Positions 1-8,752 of a stretch of 64,000 nt of DNA are shown here, one piece after another. The notes under the pieces are model-generated. The model ran no database searches. It worked only from the letters and a program-made list of their open reading frames with translations, and had not been told where the DNA came from. Position numbers and translations under genes: made by a program. Origin of the DNA: Chryseobacterium sp. KLBC 52 (GTDB lineage Bacteria; Bacteroidota; Bacteroidia; Flavobacteriales; Weeksellaceae); the NCBI RefSeq assembly GCF_003347605.1, contig NZ_QDFZ01000004.1, positions 124,001 through 188,000 on the forward strand. Direction: 5' to 3'. Each line of letters starts with the position of its first letter. Within the stretch, counting starts at the first letter, position 1.

Positions 1-1
1 A

Positions 2-793
2 GAAAAAGAAGATGGAAAATCTCTTATTCTTTGGGAGGCCTATCATCAGAATACCCTATGGTTGAAGGCTGTCATTGATTATAAAACCTGGCAGATCTTA
101 GAAACCAATATTCCATCAAGCGCTGAATTTATTACCAAAACATTACTAAATGTTCAGCAGCTTTCTAATAGTAAATTCAAAACCAACCTTACTTATCATT
201 TAAAAACCAATCTTCAGTTTCCAGCAGACTATGGGCTCGGAAGCAGTTCTACCCTGATGAACAATCTTGCAGAATGGGCCGGAATAGATCCTTTTTACCT
301 TAATACAATCAGTTTGGGTGGCAGCGGATACGATATCGCTGTGGCAAAAGAAAAATCTGCCATACTTTTTCAAAGTAAACCTGAGATAAAATATGAGAAA
401 GTAGATTTTAATCCTTCTTTTAAAAATGAACTGATTTTTATTCATTTAAACCAGAAGCAGGATAGTAGAGAAGGAATCAATTTTTACAAGTCCAAAAAGA
501 AGTCTCCGGAATTGGTTAATGAATTTTCAGATCTCACAAAAAAAATATTATTATGCAATGAATTGGAAAATTTTTCCGAATTAATGATGATTCATGAGCA
601 TAAAATAGCCGATTTTCTTGAAATTCTCACAGTTAAGGAAAGATTATTCCCAGATTGCCCTTCATTTGTTAAAAGTTTAGGTGCATGGGGTGGAGATTTT
701 GTAATGAGTGCCAAATTTGGGGACTATAAGAACTATTTTTGGGAGAAAGGTTTTCCCACTGTTTTGGAATGGGAAAATATAATTAGCTTGTAA
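2..793 (+). CDS. GYDIA-family GHMP kinase (5' end outside window)
   Basis: The reading frame is open from the first bases of the window, so the true start lies upstream and only the last ~263 codons are present. The protein contains the GYDIA signature inside GGSGYDIAVA, preceded by the glycine/serine loop GLGSSST, which is the GHMP-kinase ATP-binding loop. This matches the Bacteroidota GYDIA subfamily of small-molecule kinases. GHMP kinases phosphorylate alcohols such as mevalonate or homoserine; the substrate of this subfamily is not evident here. The predicted protein is soluble and cytoplasmic. The gap to pckA is 127 bp, so the two are probably separate units. A TTG at 62 is not a convincing start because homologous-looking sequence (DGKSLILWEAYHQNTLW) precedes it. 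Confidence 0.85.
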   Translation, partial: EKEDGKSLILWEAYHQNTLWLKAVIDYKTWQILETNIPSSAEFITKTLLNVQQLSNSKFKTNLTYHLKTNLQFPADYGLGSSSTLMNNLAEWAGIDPFYLNTISLGGSGYDIAVAKEKSAILFQSKPEIKYEKVDFNPSFKNELIFIHLNQKQDSREGINFYKSKKKSPELVNEFSDLTKKILLCNELENFSELMMIHEHKIADFLEILTVKERLFPDCPSFVKSLGAWGGDFVMSAKFGDYKNYFWEKGFPTVLEWENIISL

Positions 794-920
794 TCAGACA
801 TTTGCAATCCTGTTTTTTTATTTGTCATTCTGACTTATATCAGTATATTTAAACCACCTTTAACAAATAATTAATATTATTTTTGTTGAAAGCAATAAAG
901 AAATAGAAAATATAAGTAAA

Positions 921-2537
921 ATGAAAAACACTAAAATCATCCAGGATTTAGAGAAATTACGGATTAAAGGAAACTATGAAGTAGTGTATAATCCTTCTTA
1001 CGAAGAATTATATCAGGCTGAAGTTTCTCCTGAAAATCAGGGGTTTGAGAAAGCTGAGCTTACAGAATCAGGCGCAGTATCAGTAAAAACAGGAATTTTC
1101 ACAGGTCGTTCACCTAAAGACAGATATATTGTTCAGGATGATGTTACAAGAGATACAATTTTCTGGGATGGTAAAGTAAACTTACCTACAACAGCAGAAA
1201 TTTTCGGTTCTTGTAAAGAACTAGTGATGAACCAGCTTTCTGAAGCTAAGAAGATTTATGTAGTAGATGCATTCTGTGGTACAAATGCAGATACAAGACT
1301 TAAAGTAAGATTTATTGTTGAAGTTGCATGGCAGGCACATTTTGTGACGAACATGTTTATCCGTCCTTCTCACTATGAACTGGAAAACTTTGGTGAGCCG
1401 GATTTCACAGTAATCAACGGATCAAAAACTACCAACCCGAACTGGGAAGCTCAGGGGTTACACTCTGAAAACTTTATCATGTTCAACCTTACTGAAAAAC
1501 TACAGATCATCGGAGGTACCTGGTACGGAGGTGAGATGAAGAAAGGAATGTTTGCGATGATGAACTATTACCTTCCATTAAAAGGGATGGCTTCTATGCA
1601 CTGTTCTGCCAACGTAGGAGAAAAAGGGGATGTTGCTTTATTCTTTGGTCTTTCAGGAACAGGTAAAACTACTTTATCGGCAGATCCTAAAAGATACCTT
1701 ATCGGTGACGATGAGCACGGATGGGATCATAACGGAGTATTCAACTATGAAGGAGGATGCTACGCTAAAGTAATTGACTTATCAGAAGAAAAAGAACCGG
1801 ATATTTTCAGAGCGATCAAAAGAGATGCACTTCTTGAAAACGTTGTTATTAACAATGGAGTAGCAGATTATACGGATGGATCTATCACAGAAAATACAAG
1901 AGTTTCTTATCCAATCTATCATATCAACAAAATTGTATTGCCTTCTAAAGCAGGTCATGCCAAGAAGATTGTTTATCTTTCAGCGGATGCATTCGGAGTA
2001 CTTCCTCCGGTTTCTATCCTGAATGAAGATCAGGCTCAGTACCACTTCCTTTGCGGTTATACCTCAAAATTAGCCGGAACTGAAAGAGGAATTACAGAAC
2101 CACAACCATCTTTCTCACCTGCATTTGGAGAAGCATTCCTTACATTACACCCAACAATGTATTCTAAAACATTGATCGGAAAAATGCAGGAGCACGGAGC
2201 TAAAGCATATTTGGTGAACACAGGTTGGAATGGTACTGGAAAGAGAATTTCTCTTAAAGATACCAGAGCAATCATTGATGCCATCATTGACGGTTCTATT
2301 GACAATGCTCCTAAAACTCAGGTTCCAATTATGAATCTTGAGATTCCTACTGAATTGCCAAACGTTTCTACAGGTATTTTAGATCCTAGACATACGTATG
2401 AGAATGCTTCAGAATGGGAAGAAAAAGCAAAAGATCTTGCTTCAAGATACATCAAGAACTTTGAGCAGTATTGTGATACTGAAGAAGGTAAGAAATTAGT
2501 AGCTTCGGGACCTCAATTACAGGAACAAACTATCTAA
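921..2537 (+). CDS. pckA: Phosphoenolpyruvate carboxykinase (ATP)
   Basis: Converts oxaloacetate and ATP to phosphoenolpyruvate, CO2 and ADP, the entry step of gluconeogenesis, in the cytosol. The 538-aa length fits the ATP-dependent family (about 520-540 aa). Visible motifs are the kinase-1 P-loop [11 protein letters not shown], the metal/phosphate motif IGDDEHGW, and the N-terminal substrate segment [12 protein letters not shown]. The start is the first ATG, 36 bp after the TAnnTTTG-type box TATTTTTG at 878-885; no clear -33 TTG was found. It ends in a strong intrinsic terminator and appears monocistronic. Nothing unusual in composition. Confidence 0.97.
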   Translation: MKNTKIIQDLEKLRIKGNYEVVYNPSYEELYQAEVSPENQGFEKAELTESGAVSVKTGIFTGRSPKDRYIVQDDVTRDTIFWDGKVNLPTTAEIFGSCKELVMNQLSEAKKIYVVDAFCGTNADTRLKVRFIVEVAWQAHFVTNMFIRPSHYELENFGEPDFTVINGSKTTNPNWEAQGLHSENFIMFNLTEKLQIIGGTWYGGEMKKGMFAMMNYYLPLKGMASMHCSANVGEKGDVALFFGLSGTGKTTLSADPKRYLIGDDEHGWDHNGVFNYEGGCYAKVIDLSEEKEPDIFRAIKRDALLENVVINNGVADYTDGSITENTRVSYPIYHINKIVLPSKAGHAKKIVYLSADAFGVLPPVSILNEDQAQYHFLCGYTSKLAGTERGITEPQPSFSPAFGEAFLTLHPTMYSKTLIGKMQEHGAKAYLVNTGWNGTGKRISLKDTRAIIDAIIDGSIDNAPKTQVPIMNLEIPTELPNVSTGILDPRHTYENASEWEEKAKDLASRYIKNFEQYCDTEEGKKLVASGPQLQEQTI

Positions 2538-2560
2538 TAGTTACCTATCAACATACAAAA

Positions 2561-2587
2561 AGCCTCATCATCGATGAGGCTTTTTTA
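2561..2587 (+). terminator. Intrinsic terminator of pckA
   Basis: Perfect 9-bp stem AGCCTCATC / GATGAGGCT with an ATC loop, followed directly by a T run. It lies 24 bp after the pckA stop codon. Confidence 0.9.
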
Positions 2588-2686
2588 TTTTTTCTCTTAG
2601 AGGAATTATTGTATGATTCCCTGTTTACATTTACACAAAAAAATCTGTGAAATCGGTGTGATCTGCGGGAAAATATAAGTTAAAAA

Positions 2687-3094
2687 TTACTTCAAGCTCA
2701 ATAAAGCCAATCTATAACCATCCATTCCAAAACCAGATAAAACCGCATCTGTATTGGCTGCCGTCACAGATTTCTGTCGGAATTCTTCTCTTTTATAAAT
2801 GTTACTGATATGTACTTCTACTTTTGGCTTTCGAATATTTTTCAAGCAATCAGCAATAGCGTAAGAATAATGAGTAAAAGCTCCCGGGTTAATTACTACG
2901 GCATCAAAATCATCCTCCTGAAGTCTGTTGATAAGTTCTCCCTCAATATTAGACTGATAATATGTTAATTCATGAGTCTGAAACTCGGATCTTAAATTTT
3001 CCAAATAGCTTTCCATAGAGACATTTCCATAGATTTCCGGTTCTCTTGTGCCCAACAGATTAAGGTTAGGGCCATTGATGATTAAAACTTTCAT
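2687..3094 (-). CDS. aroQ: Type II 3-dehydroquinate dehydratase
   Basis: Catalyses trans-dehydration of 3-dehydroquinate to 3-dehydroshikimate in the shikimate pathway; the type II enzyme is a cytosolic dodecamer. The 135-aa length is slightly shorter than the usual 140-150 aa. Family motifs are all present: the N-terminal INGPNLNLLGTREPEIYG with the catalytic Tyr (about residue 22), NPGAFTHYSYAI, VEVHISNIYKREEFR carrying the catalytic His, and GFGMDGYRLAL near the C-terminus. It is convergent with pckA and stands alone. The start ATG follows an AT-rich 190-bp stretch shared with the SusC leader on the other strand. Confidence 0.96.
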   Translation of the reverse strand: MKVLIINGPNLNLLGTREPEIYGNVSMESYLENLRSEFQTHELTYYQSNIEGELINRLQEDDFDAVVINPGAFTHYSYAIADCLKNIRKPKVEVHISNIYKREEFRQKSVTAANTDAVLSGFGMDGYRLALLSLK

Positions 3095-3284
3095 TCTATA
3101 AAATTAAAAAGTTTTTTTAATTAATTACATAAAAAATAAGTGATGCTGAATTTTTATTCCATTGAATTATTGATAATGATATTTATCATGTGTGAGAAAA
3201 TGATAATAGTCGCAACTCCTTATTGTAATGGGTTTTATTAAAATTTTATGTTAATTATTAAAATATTATCATGAAAAATAAATA

Positions 3285-3322
3285 AGTCTACTTGTTTTGT
3301 AGACTAAAAGTTTTTAGCTTTG
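3285..3322 (+). promoter_or_regulatory. Promoter with overlapping palindromic operator candidate
   Basis: A Bacteroidota-type promoter is visible: TTG at 3292-3294, 20 bp spacer, TAGCTTTG at 3315-3322. The -33 TTG lies inside the loop of a perfect inverted repeat AGTCTAC-N7-GTAGACT (3285-3291 and 3299-3305). This placement is what one expects for a repressor or activator site. The regulator is unknown. Transcription would start about 10-15 bp before the SAM riboswitch. Confidence 0.7.
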
Positions 3323-3339
3323 CAACCATATTTCGATCG

Positions 3340-3436
3340 GCTTATAAAGAAAGATGGAGGGAACTGACCCTGTGAAATCTTAACAACCTACCCGTGGGGC
3401 AAGGTGTTACGTTCAGCCTTTTAAGGAAAAATAAGC
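3340..3436 (+). ncRNA. SAM-I riboswitch (S-box leader)
   Basis: The segment contains the SAM-I core in order: GGAGGGAACTGACCC, TGTGAAAT, ACAACC, then CAAGGTGTTAC. A closing P1 helix GCTTAT (3340-3345) pairs with ATAAGC (3431-3436). In SAM-I switches S-adenosylmethionine binding turns off downstream expression. It is located between the promoter and a SusC/SusD outer-membrane pair, implying that import of a methionine- or sulfur-related compound is repressed when SAM is abundant. Confidence 0.92.
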
Positions 3437-3441
3437 ATTTG

Positions 3442-3510
3442 GTTTATCGTATTTATCGATGCCCTTTGCTGACTTTTTTGCAAAGGGCAAAATTTTAGTA
3501 TATGATAAAC
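3442..3510 (+). promoter_or_regulatory. Probable expression platform of the SAM riboswitch
   Basis: Two nested helices follow the aptamer: GTTTATC (3442-3448) with GATAAAC (3504-3510), and inside it GCCCTTTGC (3461-3469) with GCAAAGGGC (3480-3488). No U-rich run follows, so this does not look like an intrinsic terminator. The outer helix ends 10 nt before the ATG of the SusC gene, so control of ribosome access is the better inference. The switching partner between aptamer and hairpin was not resolved by eye. Confidence 0.5.
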
Positions 3511-3520
3511 AAAATTGATT

Positions 3521-6454
3521 ATGATTAGTAAAAAATTATTTAGTGCACAGGTATGGATTCCTCCGGTTGCTGCTTTCTTTCTGGGAGTCACAAGTGTAAA
3601 TGCACAGAATTCCAGACTGAAAAAAGATAGCCTTCATGAAAAGGAACTTGATGAAGTCGTAGTGGTAGCTTACGGAAAAGCTAAAAGAAATAGCTACACC
3701 GGTTCGGTTGCTACCATTTCCAGCGATAAAATCAATAACAGACCTGTCACCAATATTACCAAAGCATTGGAAGGGCAGGTCGCAGGGATTCAGACGACCA
3801 GTGCATCAGGGCAGCCAGGTGCCGTTTCTACCATTCGAATCAGGGGAATTGGCTCCATCAGTGCTTCCAGTGATCCTTTATATGTAGTAGACGGAATTCC
3901 TTTCGATGGAAATCTAAACTCTATCAGCCCAAGCGATATTGAATCCATCAGTGTTCTGAAAGATGCTACAGCAAGTGCTTTATATGGTTCAAGAGGAGCA
4001 AACGGGATCATCATCATTACTACAAAATCAGGTAAAAAAGGAGAAGCCAGAGTTAATTTTAATATCAGTCAGGGATTCTCCGGAAGAGCTGTAAAAGACT
4101 ATGAACAGGTAAACACAGATCAGTACTTTCAATTATACTGGGAAGCATTAAGAAACGGATATCAGTCCGGGAAAGTTTCTTCCCAGCAGGCTGCACAAAT
4201 GGCAACGGATAATCTTGTTTCTACCCTTGGAATCAATCCCTATGGAACAGCTTATCCAAAACCTGTAGGAACAGATGGAAAACTATTGCCTGGTGCTTCA
4301 CCACTCTGGAATGACGACTGGAGAGATATTTTACAGAGAGTGGCCTCAAGAAACCAGGTGGATCTTGATATCAGCGGAGGAAGTGATAAAAGTAATTACT
4401 TCTTTTCCCTTGGTTATCTGGACGACAAAGGTATGGCTATTGAGTCTGGTTTTAAAAGATATAATACAAGGCTTAAAATTAATTCCGAAGTAAAAAAATG
4501 GCTGAATGTTGGAGTCAACTTAAACTATACCAATAGTATTCAGCAGGCACCAACTTCTTCAGATTCCAAGGCGAGTAATATCATCAATGCCGCAAGGTTT
4601 ATTCCTTCATTCTATCCTTATTATGAAAGAAATGCTGACGGAACTTATGTTTTGGATGCCGACGGAAATCCTATTTATGATTTTGGAAAGTACAGGCCAA
4701 CGAATGCGCTTCAAAATCAAAATGCTGCAGCAACTTTGCCATTAGATAAAAACGAAAATAAAGAAGATAACTTTTCAGGAAAAGGATTCATGGAATTCAT
4801 TTTCTTGCCGGAGTTAAAATTCAAGACAAGCTTTTCTGTTGATTTGGTGAATTATAACGGACATTATTATTCAAATCCATTACTAGGACAAGGCGCGGAA
4901 ATTGGAGGTTCAGTGACGAAAACGAATACCAGAACACTTTCCTATACAACCAGCAATATTCTGACGTACGATAAAAAGTTTGGAAAACACCATGTGAATG
5001 CATTGGCAGGGCATGAATTTTATAAATACGATTATCAGACCATTTCAGGAACAAGAAGCCAGTTTTCACTGCCTTATTATTATGAGCCGGATGCGGCTTC
5101 TTTACTAGGAAGTTTCAGCGGGAACAGTAATAAATTAAGCTTATTGAGTTTTCTGGGAAAAGTAGAGTATGATTATAACAATACTTACTTCTTATCTGCT
5201 TCAGGAAGGGCGGACAGCTCTTCTAGATTTGAAAAAGATAACAGGTGGGGAAGATTCTGGTCAGTAGGAGGTTCATGGAAAATTTCGAACGAGGAATTTA
5301 TTAAAAACCTGAATGTTTTCAATCAATTGACATTGCGTGCCAGTTATGGAGGTCAGGGGAATGATAAATTACTTAGGCCCAACGGACAACCGCTTTATTA
5401 CGCGTATCAGGAACTATACAGATTTATCAGTCTTGGTGGAGAACCGGGAACAACCCTTGAAAAAACATCAACCAATAACGTGAAGTGGGAAACCAACCTT
5501 AATTTAAACGTAGGATTGGAATTCGCTGTTCTGAATAACAGGATTAAAGGTAATATTGAATATTTCAAAAGACAAAGCCAGGATCTTCTGTTTAACATGC
5601 CGGTGGCACCATCATTGGGAATCAGTGATTACCCTGCTAATATCGGAACGATTCAGAATACAGGATTTGAATTTTCATTATTTACAACACCGGTTAAGAA
5701 TGATAATTTCCAATGGAATGTAGATGTGAACTTAAGTACTTTAAACAATAAAGTAACAAAATTACCTGGTGGTTCTCTTGTGGTAGGAACTAAGCTGTTA
5801 ACGGTAGGAGGTTCTGTGTACGATTTCTTTATTCCGGAATGGGTTGGAGTAGACCCAAGCAATGGAAAGCCATTGTGGAAAACAGTTTCTACCGATGCCA
5901 ACGGAAATTCAGTGGAAGGAACGACTTCGGAATATTCAAAAGCTACAAAACTGTTACAGGGTTCCGCGTTGCCTAAACTTACAGGAGGAATCAGCACAAG
6001 CATCACCTATAAGAATTTTGATTTTTCAGGATTATTGACATTTAAAATCGGAGGTAAAATTTTAGATACCGATTATACTTCCATCATGCATAACGGAAGT
6101 GCCGGAGGACGTGCATGGAGTTCTGAAATACTGAACAGATGGACACCGGATAATCCGTATACAGATGTTCCTGCATTAAGTACCACAACGAATAACTGGA
6201 CATCAACCTCTTCAAGATTCCTTTACTCCGGAACGTATGCAAGGCTTAAAAATGTAAGCTTAGGATATACACTTCCTGAGGATTATTTTGAGAAAATAGG
6301 ACTGAAAAAATTCAGAATTTATATCCAGGCAGAAAACCTTCTGACCTTCTATAAACATAAAGGAATGGATCCTGAGCAGGCTTTGGACGGAACCACGTAT
6401 TACAGATATCCTGCGATGAGAACGATCACTTTTGGTCTTCAGGCAACGCTTTAA
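3521..6454 (+). CDS. SusC/RagA-family TonB-linked outer-membrane receptor
   Basis: Outer-membrane TonB-dependent channel that works with the SusD-like lipoprotein encoded next to it. The start is taken as the ATG at 3521 (MISKKLFSAQ) rather than a TTG two codons earlier; a signal peptide follows, ending near NAQN. A TonB-box-like stretch (KELDEVVVVAYG) precedes a plug domain with the family motifs RIRGIGSISASSDPLYVVDG and LKDATASALYGSRGANG, then a long beta-barrel ending in an aromatic residue-rich terminal strand. The usual N-terminal carboxypeptidase-D-like domain of many SusC proteins is absent. A SAM-I riboswitch in the leader ties its substrate to methionine or sulfur metabolism; the substrate itself cannot be read. 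Confidence 0.93.
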   Translation: MISKKLFSAQVWIPPVAAFFLGVTSVNAQNSRLKKDSLHEKELDEVVVVAYGKAKRNSYTGSVATISSDKINNRPVTNITKALEGQVAGIQTTSASGQPGAVSTIRIRGIGSISASSDPLYVVDGIPFDGNLNSISPSDIESISVLKDATASALYGSRGANGIIIITTKSGKKGEARVNFNISQGFSGRAVKDYEQVNTDQYFQLYWEALRNGYQSGKVSSQQAAQMATDNLVSTLGINPYGTAYPKPVGTDGKLLPGASPLWNDDWRDILQRVASRNQVDLDISGGSDKSNYFFSLGYLDDKGMAIESGFKRYNTRLKINSEVKKWLNVGVNLNYTNSIQQAPTSSDSKASNIINAARFIPSFYPYYERNADGTYVLDADGNPIYDFGKYRPTNALQNQNAAATLPLDKNENKEDNFSGKGFMEFIFLPELKFKTSFSVDLVNYNGHYYSNPLLGQGAEIGGSVTKTNTRTLSYTTSNILTYDKKFGKHHVNALAGHEFYKYDYQTISGTRSQFSLPYYYEPDAASLLGSFSGNSNKLSLLSFLGKVEYDYNNTYFLSASGRADSSSRFEKDNRWGRFWSVGGSWKISNEEFIKNLNVFNQLTLRASYGGQGNDKLLRPNGQPLYYAYQELYRFISLGGEPGTTLEKTSTNNVKWETNLNLNVGLEFAVLNNRIKGNIEYFKRQSQDLLFNMPVAPSLGISDYPANIGTIQNTGFEFSLFTTPVKNDNFQWNVDVNLSTLNNKVTKLPGGSLVVGTKLLTVGGSVYDFFIPEWVGVDPSNGKPLWKTVSTDANGNSVEGTTSEYSKATKLLQGSALPKLTGGISTSITYKNFDFSGLLTFKIGGKILDTDYTSIMHNGSAGGRAWSSEILNRWTPDNPYTDVPALSTTTNNWTSTSSRFLYSGTYARLKNVSLGYTLPEDYFEKIGLKKFRIYIQAENLLTFYKHKGMDPEQALDGTTYYRYPAMRTITFGLQATL

Positions 6455-6471
6455 CCTTTAAAATTGAAACA

Positions 6472-7965
6472 ATGAAAAAATTAAAATACATATCGTTTGC
6501 ACTCATTGGATTTTTGTCAGTGATAAGCTGTGAAAATGATTTGGATACTGCACCCACTGATCAGGCCAACAGCGTGGAGGTTTTTAAAACCGCAGAAAGT
6601 GCAGAAACAGTGGTGAATGGCACTTGGGCAAAATTTAATAATGACGGAACAACGTACGCCAATATCGGTTATTCCACTGTTTTAAGAGCAAGTGATGCTA
6701 TGGGTAGTGATGTGGCAGTACTGACCAATAAATATGGTTTTGCTTCCACTTATGCTTTCACCGAAATGGTAAACAGTACGGCAAGCAGACCTTTATTTAT
6801 CTGGACGATGTTATATTCCACCATCAATAATATGAATAATGTGATTACAAGAATTGATGGTACAGAAGGCAATCAGGAGAAAAAGAATCAGGTGAAAGGC
6901 CAGGCAAAAGCATTACGTGCTTTCTGTTATCTGAATCTGGCGAGCTTTTACCAGTTCAGCTACCTGAAAGACAAGTCTGTTTTGACGGCTCCCATTTACA
7001 CTGAACCTTCCACAACAAGTACGGTAGGGAAGAAAAGAGCAAGTCTTGAAGAAATCTATACTTTGATTAAAAGTGATCTTACGGATGCTGATAACCTGTT
7101 GAAAAATTATACAAGAAATAATAAGGATAAGATCAACCGTGCTGTAGTGAACGGACTTTTAGCAAGAACTTACCTGAATACAGGTGAATGGAGTAAAGCT
7201 TCAGCATCTGCGAAAATTGCAAGAGAAGGTTTCCCTTTGATGGCTCCGGAAAAATATAAGGATGGCTTCAATGATATCAACAATGCAGAATGGATCTGGG
7301 GACACGGACAGACTCAGGAGCAGTCGGATGCGAGTTATGCCTTCCACTATCTGGATGTATCATCATCAGGAAGTTATTATTACAGCTTTATGGCGGATCC
7401 TTATTTTAAAGACCTTTTTGATACTAATGATATCAGATACCAGTTGTTTTCATGGGATGGACAGAAAGGAAGAGAAGGATTGCTGAGGTATGCAAAGTTT
7501 AAATTTAAGCCAACTCTTATTGCAGACATTGTTTACATGAGAGCTGCAGAAATGTATCTGATCGAAGCTGAGGCCGAAGCCAGAAATGGAAATGTTCCTC
7601 AGGCAGTCGCAGTATTGAATCAGTTGAAATCTGCAAGAAATGCTAATATTTATTCTGGATCATTATCACAGAATGCGGTAGTAGATGCAGTTTTGATTGA
7701 AAGAAGAAAAGAATTATTCGGAGAAGGATTCTCTCTTTCAGATATCATCAGAACGCAGGGTACAGTAGTAAGAAAACCGTTTGTAGATGCAGATGGAAAA
7801 CCCATAAAAGTTCAGATAACCACACCGGACGGTACCGTGAAAACCGTAGATGGTAAAGGGCATTCTGTTCTTGATTTCCCGGATAAATCTGCTTTTGTAC
7901 CGAATAGCAATTATTATTTATTCAGTATTCCACAAAGAGAGTTTGAGAATAACCCGAATTTATAA
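6472..7965 (+). CDS. SusD/RagB-family surface nutrient-binding lipoprotein
   Basis: Surface lipoprotein that acts as lid and substrate binder for the SusC partner, 17 bp upstream. The 497-aa protein starts with a lipoprotein signal peptide ending in the lipobox VISC (Cys about residue 20). Family features include an N-terminal NDLDTAPTDQ segment, helical repeats with LRAFCYLNLASFYQF and VNGLLARTYLNTGEWSKA (TPR-like), and the C-terminal RRKELFGEGFSLSDIIR motif typical of SusD. It is co-transcribed with SusC under the SAM riboswitch and ends before a terminator. Substrate unknown; inference from the riboswitch points to a sulfur-containing nutrient. Confidence 0.92.
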   Translation: MKKLKYISFALIGFLSVISCENDLDTAPTDQANSVEVFKTAESAETVVNGTWAKFNNDGTTYANIGYSTVLRASDAMGSDVAVLTNKYGFASTYAFTEMVNSTASRPLFIWTMLYSTINNMNNVITRIDGTEGNQEKKNQVKGQAKALRAFCYLNLASFYQFSYLKDKSVLTAPIYTEPSTTSTVGKKRASLEEIYTLIKSDLTDADNLLKNYTRNNKDKINRAVVNGLLARTYLNTGEWSKASASAKIAREGFPLMAPEKYKDGFNDINNAEWIWGHGQTQEQSDASYAFHYLDVSSSGSYYYSFMADPYFKDLFDTNDIRYQLFSWDGQKGREGLLRYAKFKFKPTLIADIVYMRAAEMYLIEAEAEARNGNVPQAVAVLNQLKSARNANIYSGSLSQNAVVDAVLIERRKELFGEGFSLSDIIRTQGTVVRKPFVDADGKPIKVQITTPDGTVKTVDGKGHSVLDFPDKSAFVPNSNYYLFSIPQREFENNPNL

Positions 7966-8000
7966 GATATAGTCCATAATTAGATTGATTTTTTTTTAAG

Positions 8001-8024
8001 CCACTGCCTTTGCGGTGGTTTTTT
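8001..8024 (+). terminator. Terminator of the SusCD operon
   Basis: Stem CCACTGC / GCGGTGG (one G-U pair) with a CTTT loop, followed by TTTTTT. Confidence 0.8.
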
Positions 8025-8043
8025 GTGAGTGTTATTTATTAAA

Positions 8044-8067
8044 AATCCCCCGATTTTTCAGGGGATT
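8044..8067 (-). terminator. Terminator at the end of the Rhs operon
   Basis: AATCCCC / GGGGATT stem; read on the minus strand it is followed by TTTTTAATAA. It closes the minus-strand operon that begins near 18.5 kb. Confidence 0.75.
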
Positions 8068-8070
8068 GAA

Positions 8071-8745
8071 TTATTGATTATTATATACTTTATATATTAA
8101 AGGGATCTTATTTGAAAATATCTGACCAGTAAATATTATGGGCTCCAGTTCTTTATTTTTGTTTTGTAGTACTTTGTAATATTTAGAAATAAGTTCCTGT
8201 GGGCTTTGTAAGCTTACTTGGAAATAATAATCTTTGGAATTCTCCATGTTAAAATATCTTCCCATATAACTTGGAAAATTAACTTTAGTACTGAAGATTT
8301 TCTTTTCTTTGGATTTTATTATGATAATTTTTTTTGAAATTCTATACGCAATCTTCATCTCGAATTCATCGTATTCTTTTAAAAACTGCTTTCTAAATTT
8401 TTGAAATTCTTTTGAGCTTAGATCAAATTGAGGATGACTATTGGTGTTACTGGCTCCAAAAGAAAACATTGGTGATAAAAGTTTATTTTTTTCATAAAGA
8501 TAATAGTCTGGTAATCCAATGAAAAAGGGTTCTACTGCATATTCAGGGTCTTCATTGAATTCTGCAGCATCCAAAATTAATAAATAATTTTTTTCTGAAT
8601 TATTAGTTATGTTATAAACGATATTATTTTGATCAAAATAGGAGACCTTTTTTATAGTATCATTTACAATTCTTATTTCGAGGTCATTTTGTCCCAAACA
8701 ATAATTTGAAGCGATGGAGAGTAATATGATTAATGTATTTTTCAT
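8071..8745 (-). CDS. Putative exported immunity protein for the orphan Rhs C-terminus
   Basis: A 224-aa protein of no recognised family. The ATG at 8745 is preferred over one 36 bp upstream because it gives a clean signal peptide (MKNTLIILLSIASNYCLGQ) and avoids overlap with the preceding gene, leaving a 7-bp gap. After the signal comes NNIVYNITNNSEKNYLLIL, then a charged, Lys-rich body ending in a possible beta-rich segment. The same order (signal peptide, NI-x-NNS-x-K, and a late K-x-Y-[FY]-[FL]-x-[VT]-S stretch) occurs in the protein encoded at 9841-10449. The position directly after a toxin-like module and this distant resemblance suggest an immunity protein acting outside the cytoplasm; function is inferred only. 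Confidence 0.55.
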   Translation of the reverse strand: MKNTLIILLSIASNYCLGQNDLEIRIVNDTIKKVSYFDQNNIVYNITNNSEKNYLLILDAAEFNEDPEYAVEPFFIGLPDYYLYEKNKLLSPMFSFGASNTNSHPQFDLSSKEFQKFRKQFLKEYDEFEMKIAYRISKKIIIIKSKEKKIFSTKVNFPSYMGRYFNMENSKDYYFQVSLQSPQELISKYYKVLQNKNKELEPIIFTGQIFSNKIPLIYKVYNNQ

Positions 8746-8752
8746 AAGTATT

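Noticed and set aside
3461..3488. Intrinsic terminator in the SAM leader
   Set aside because: The hairpin lacks a following T run; better explained as part of a translational control structure.
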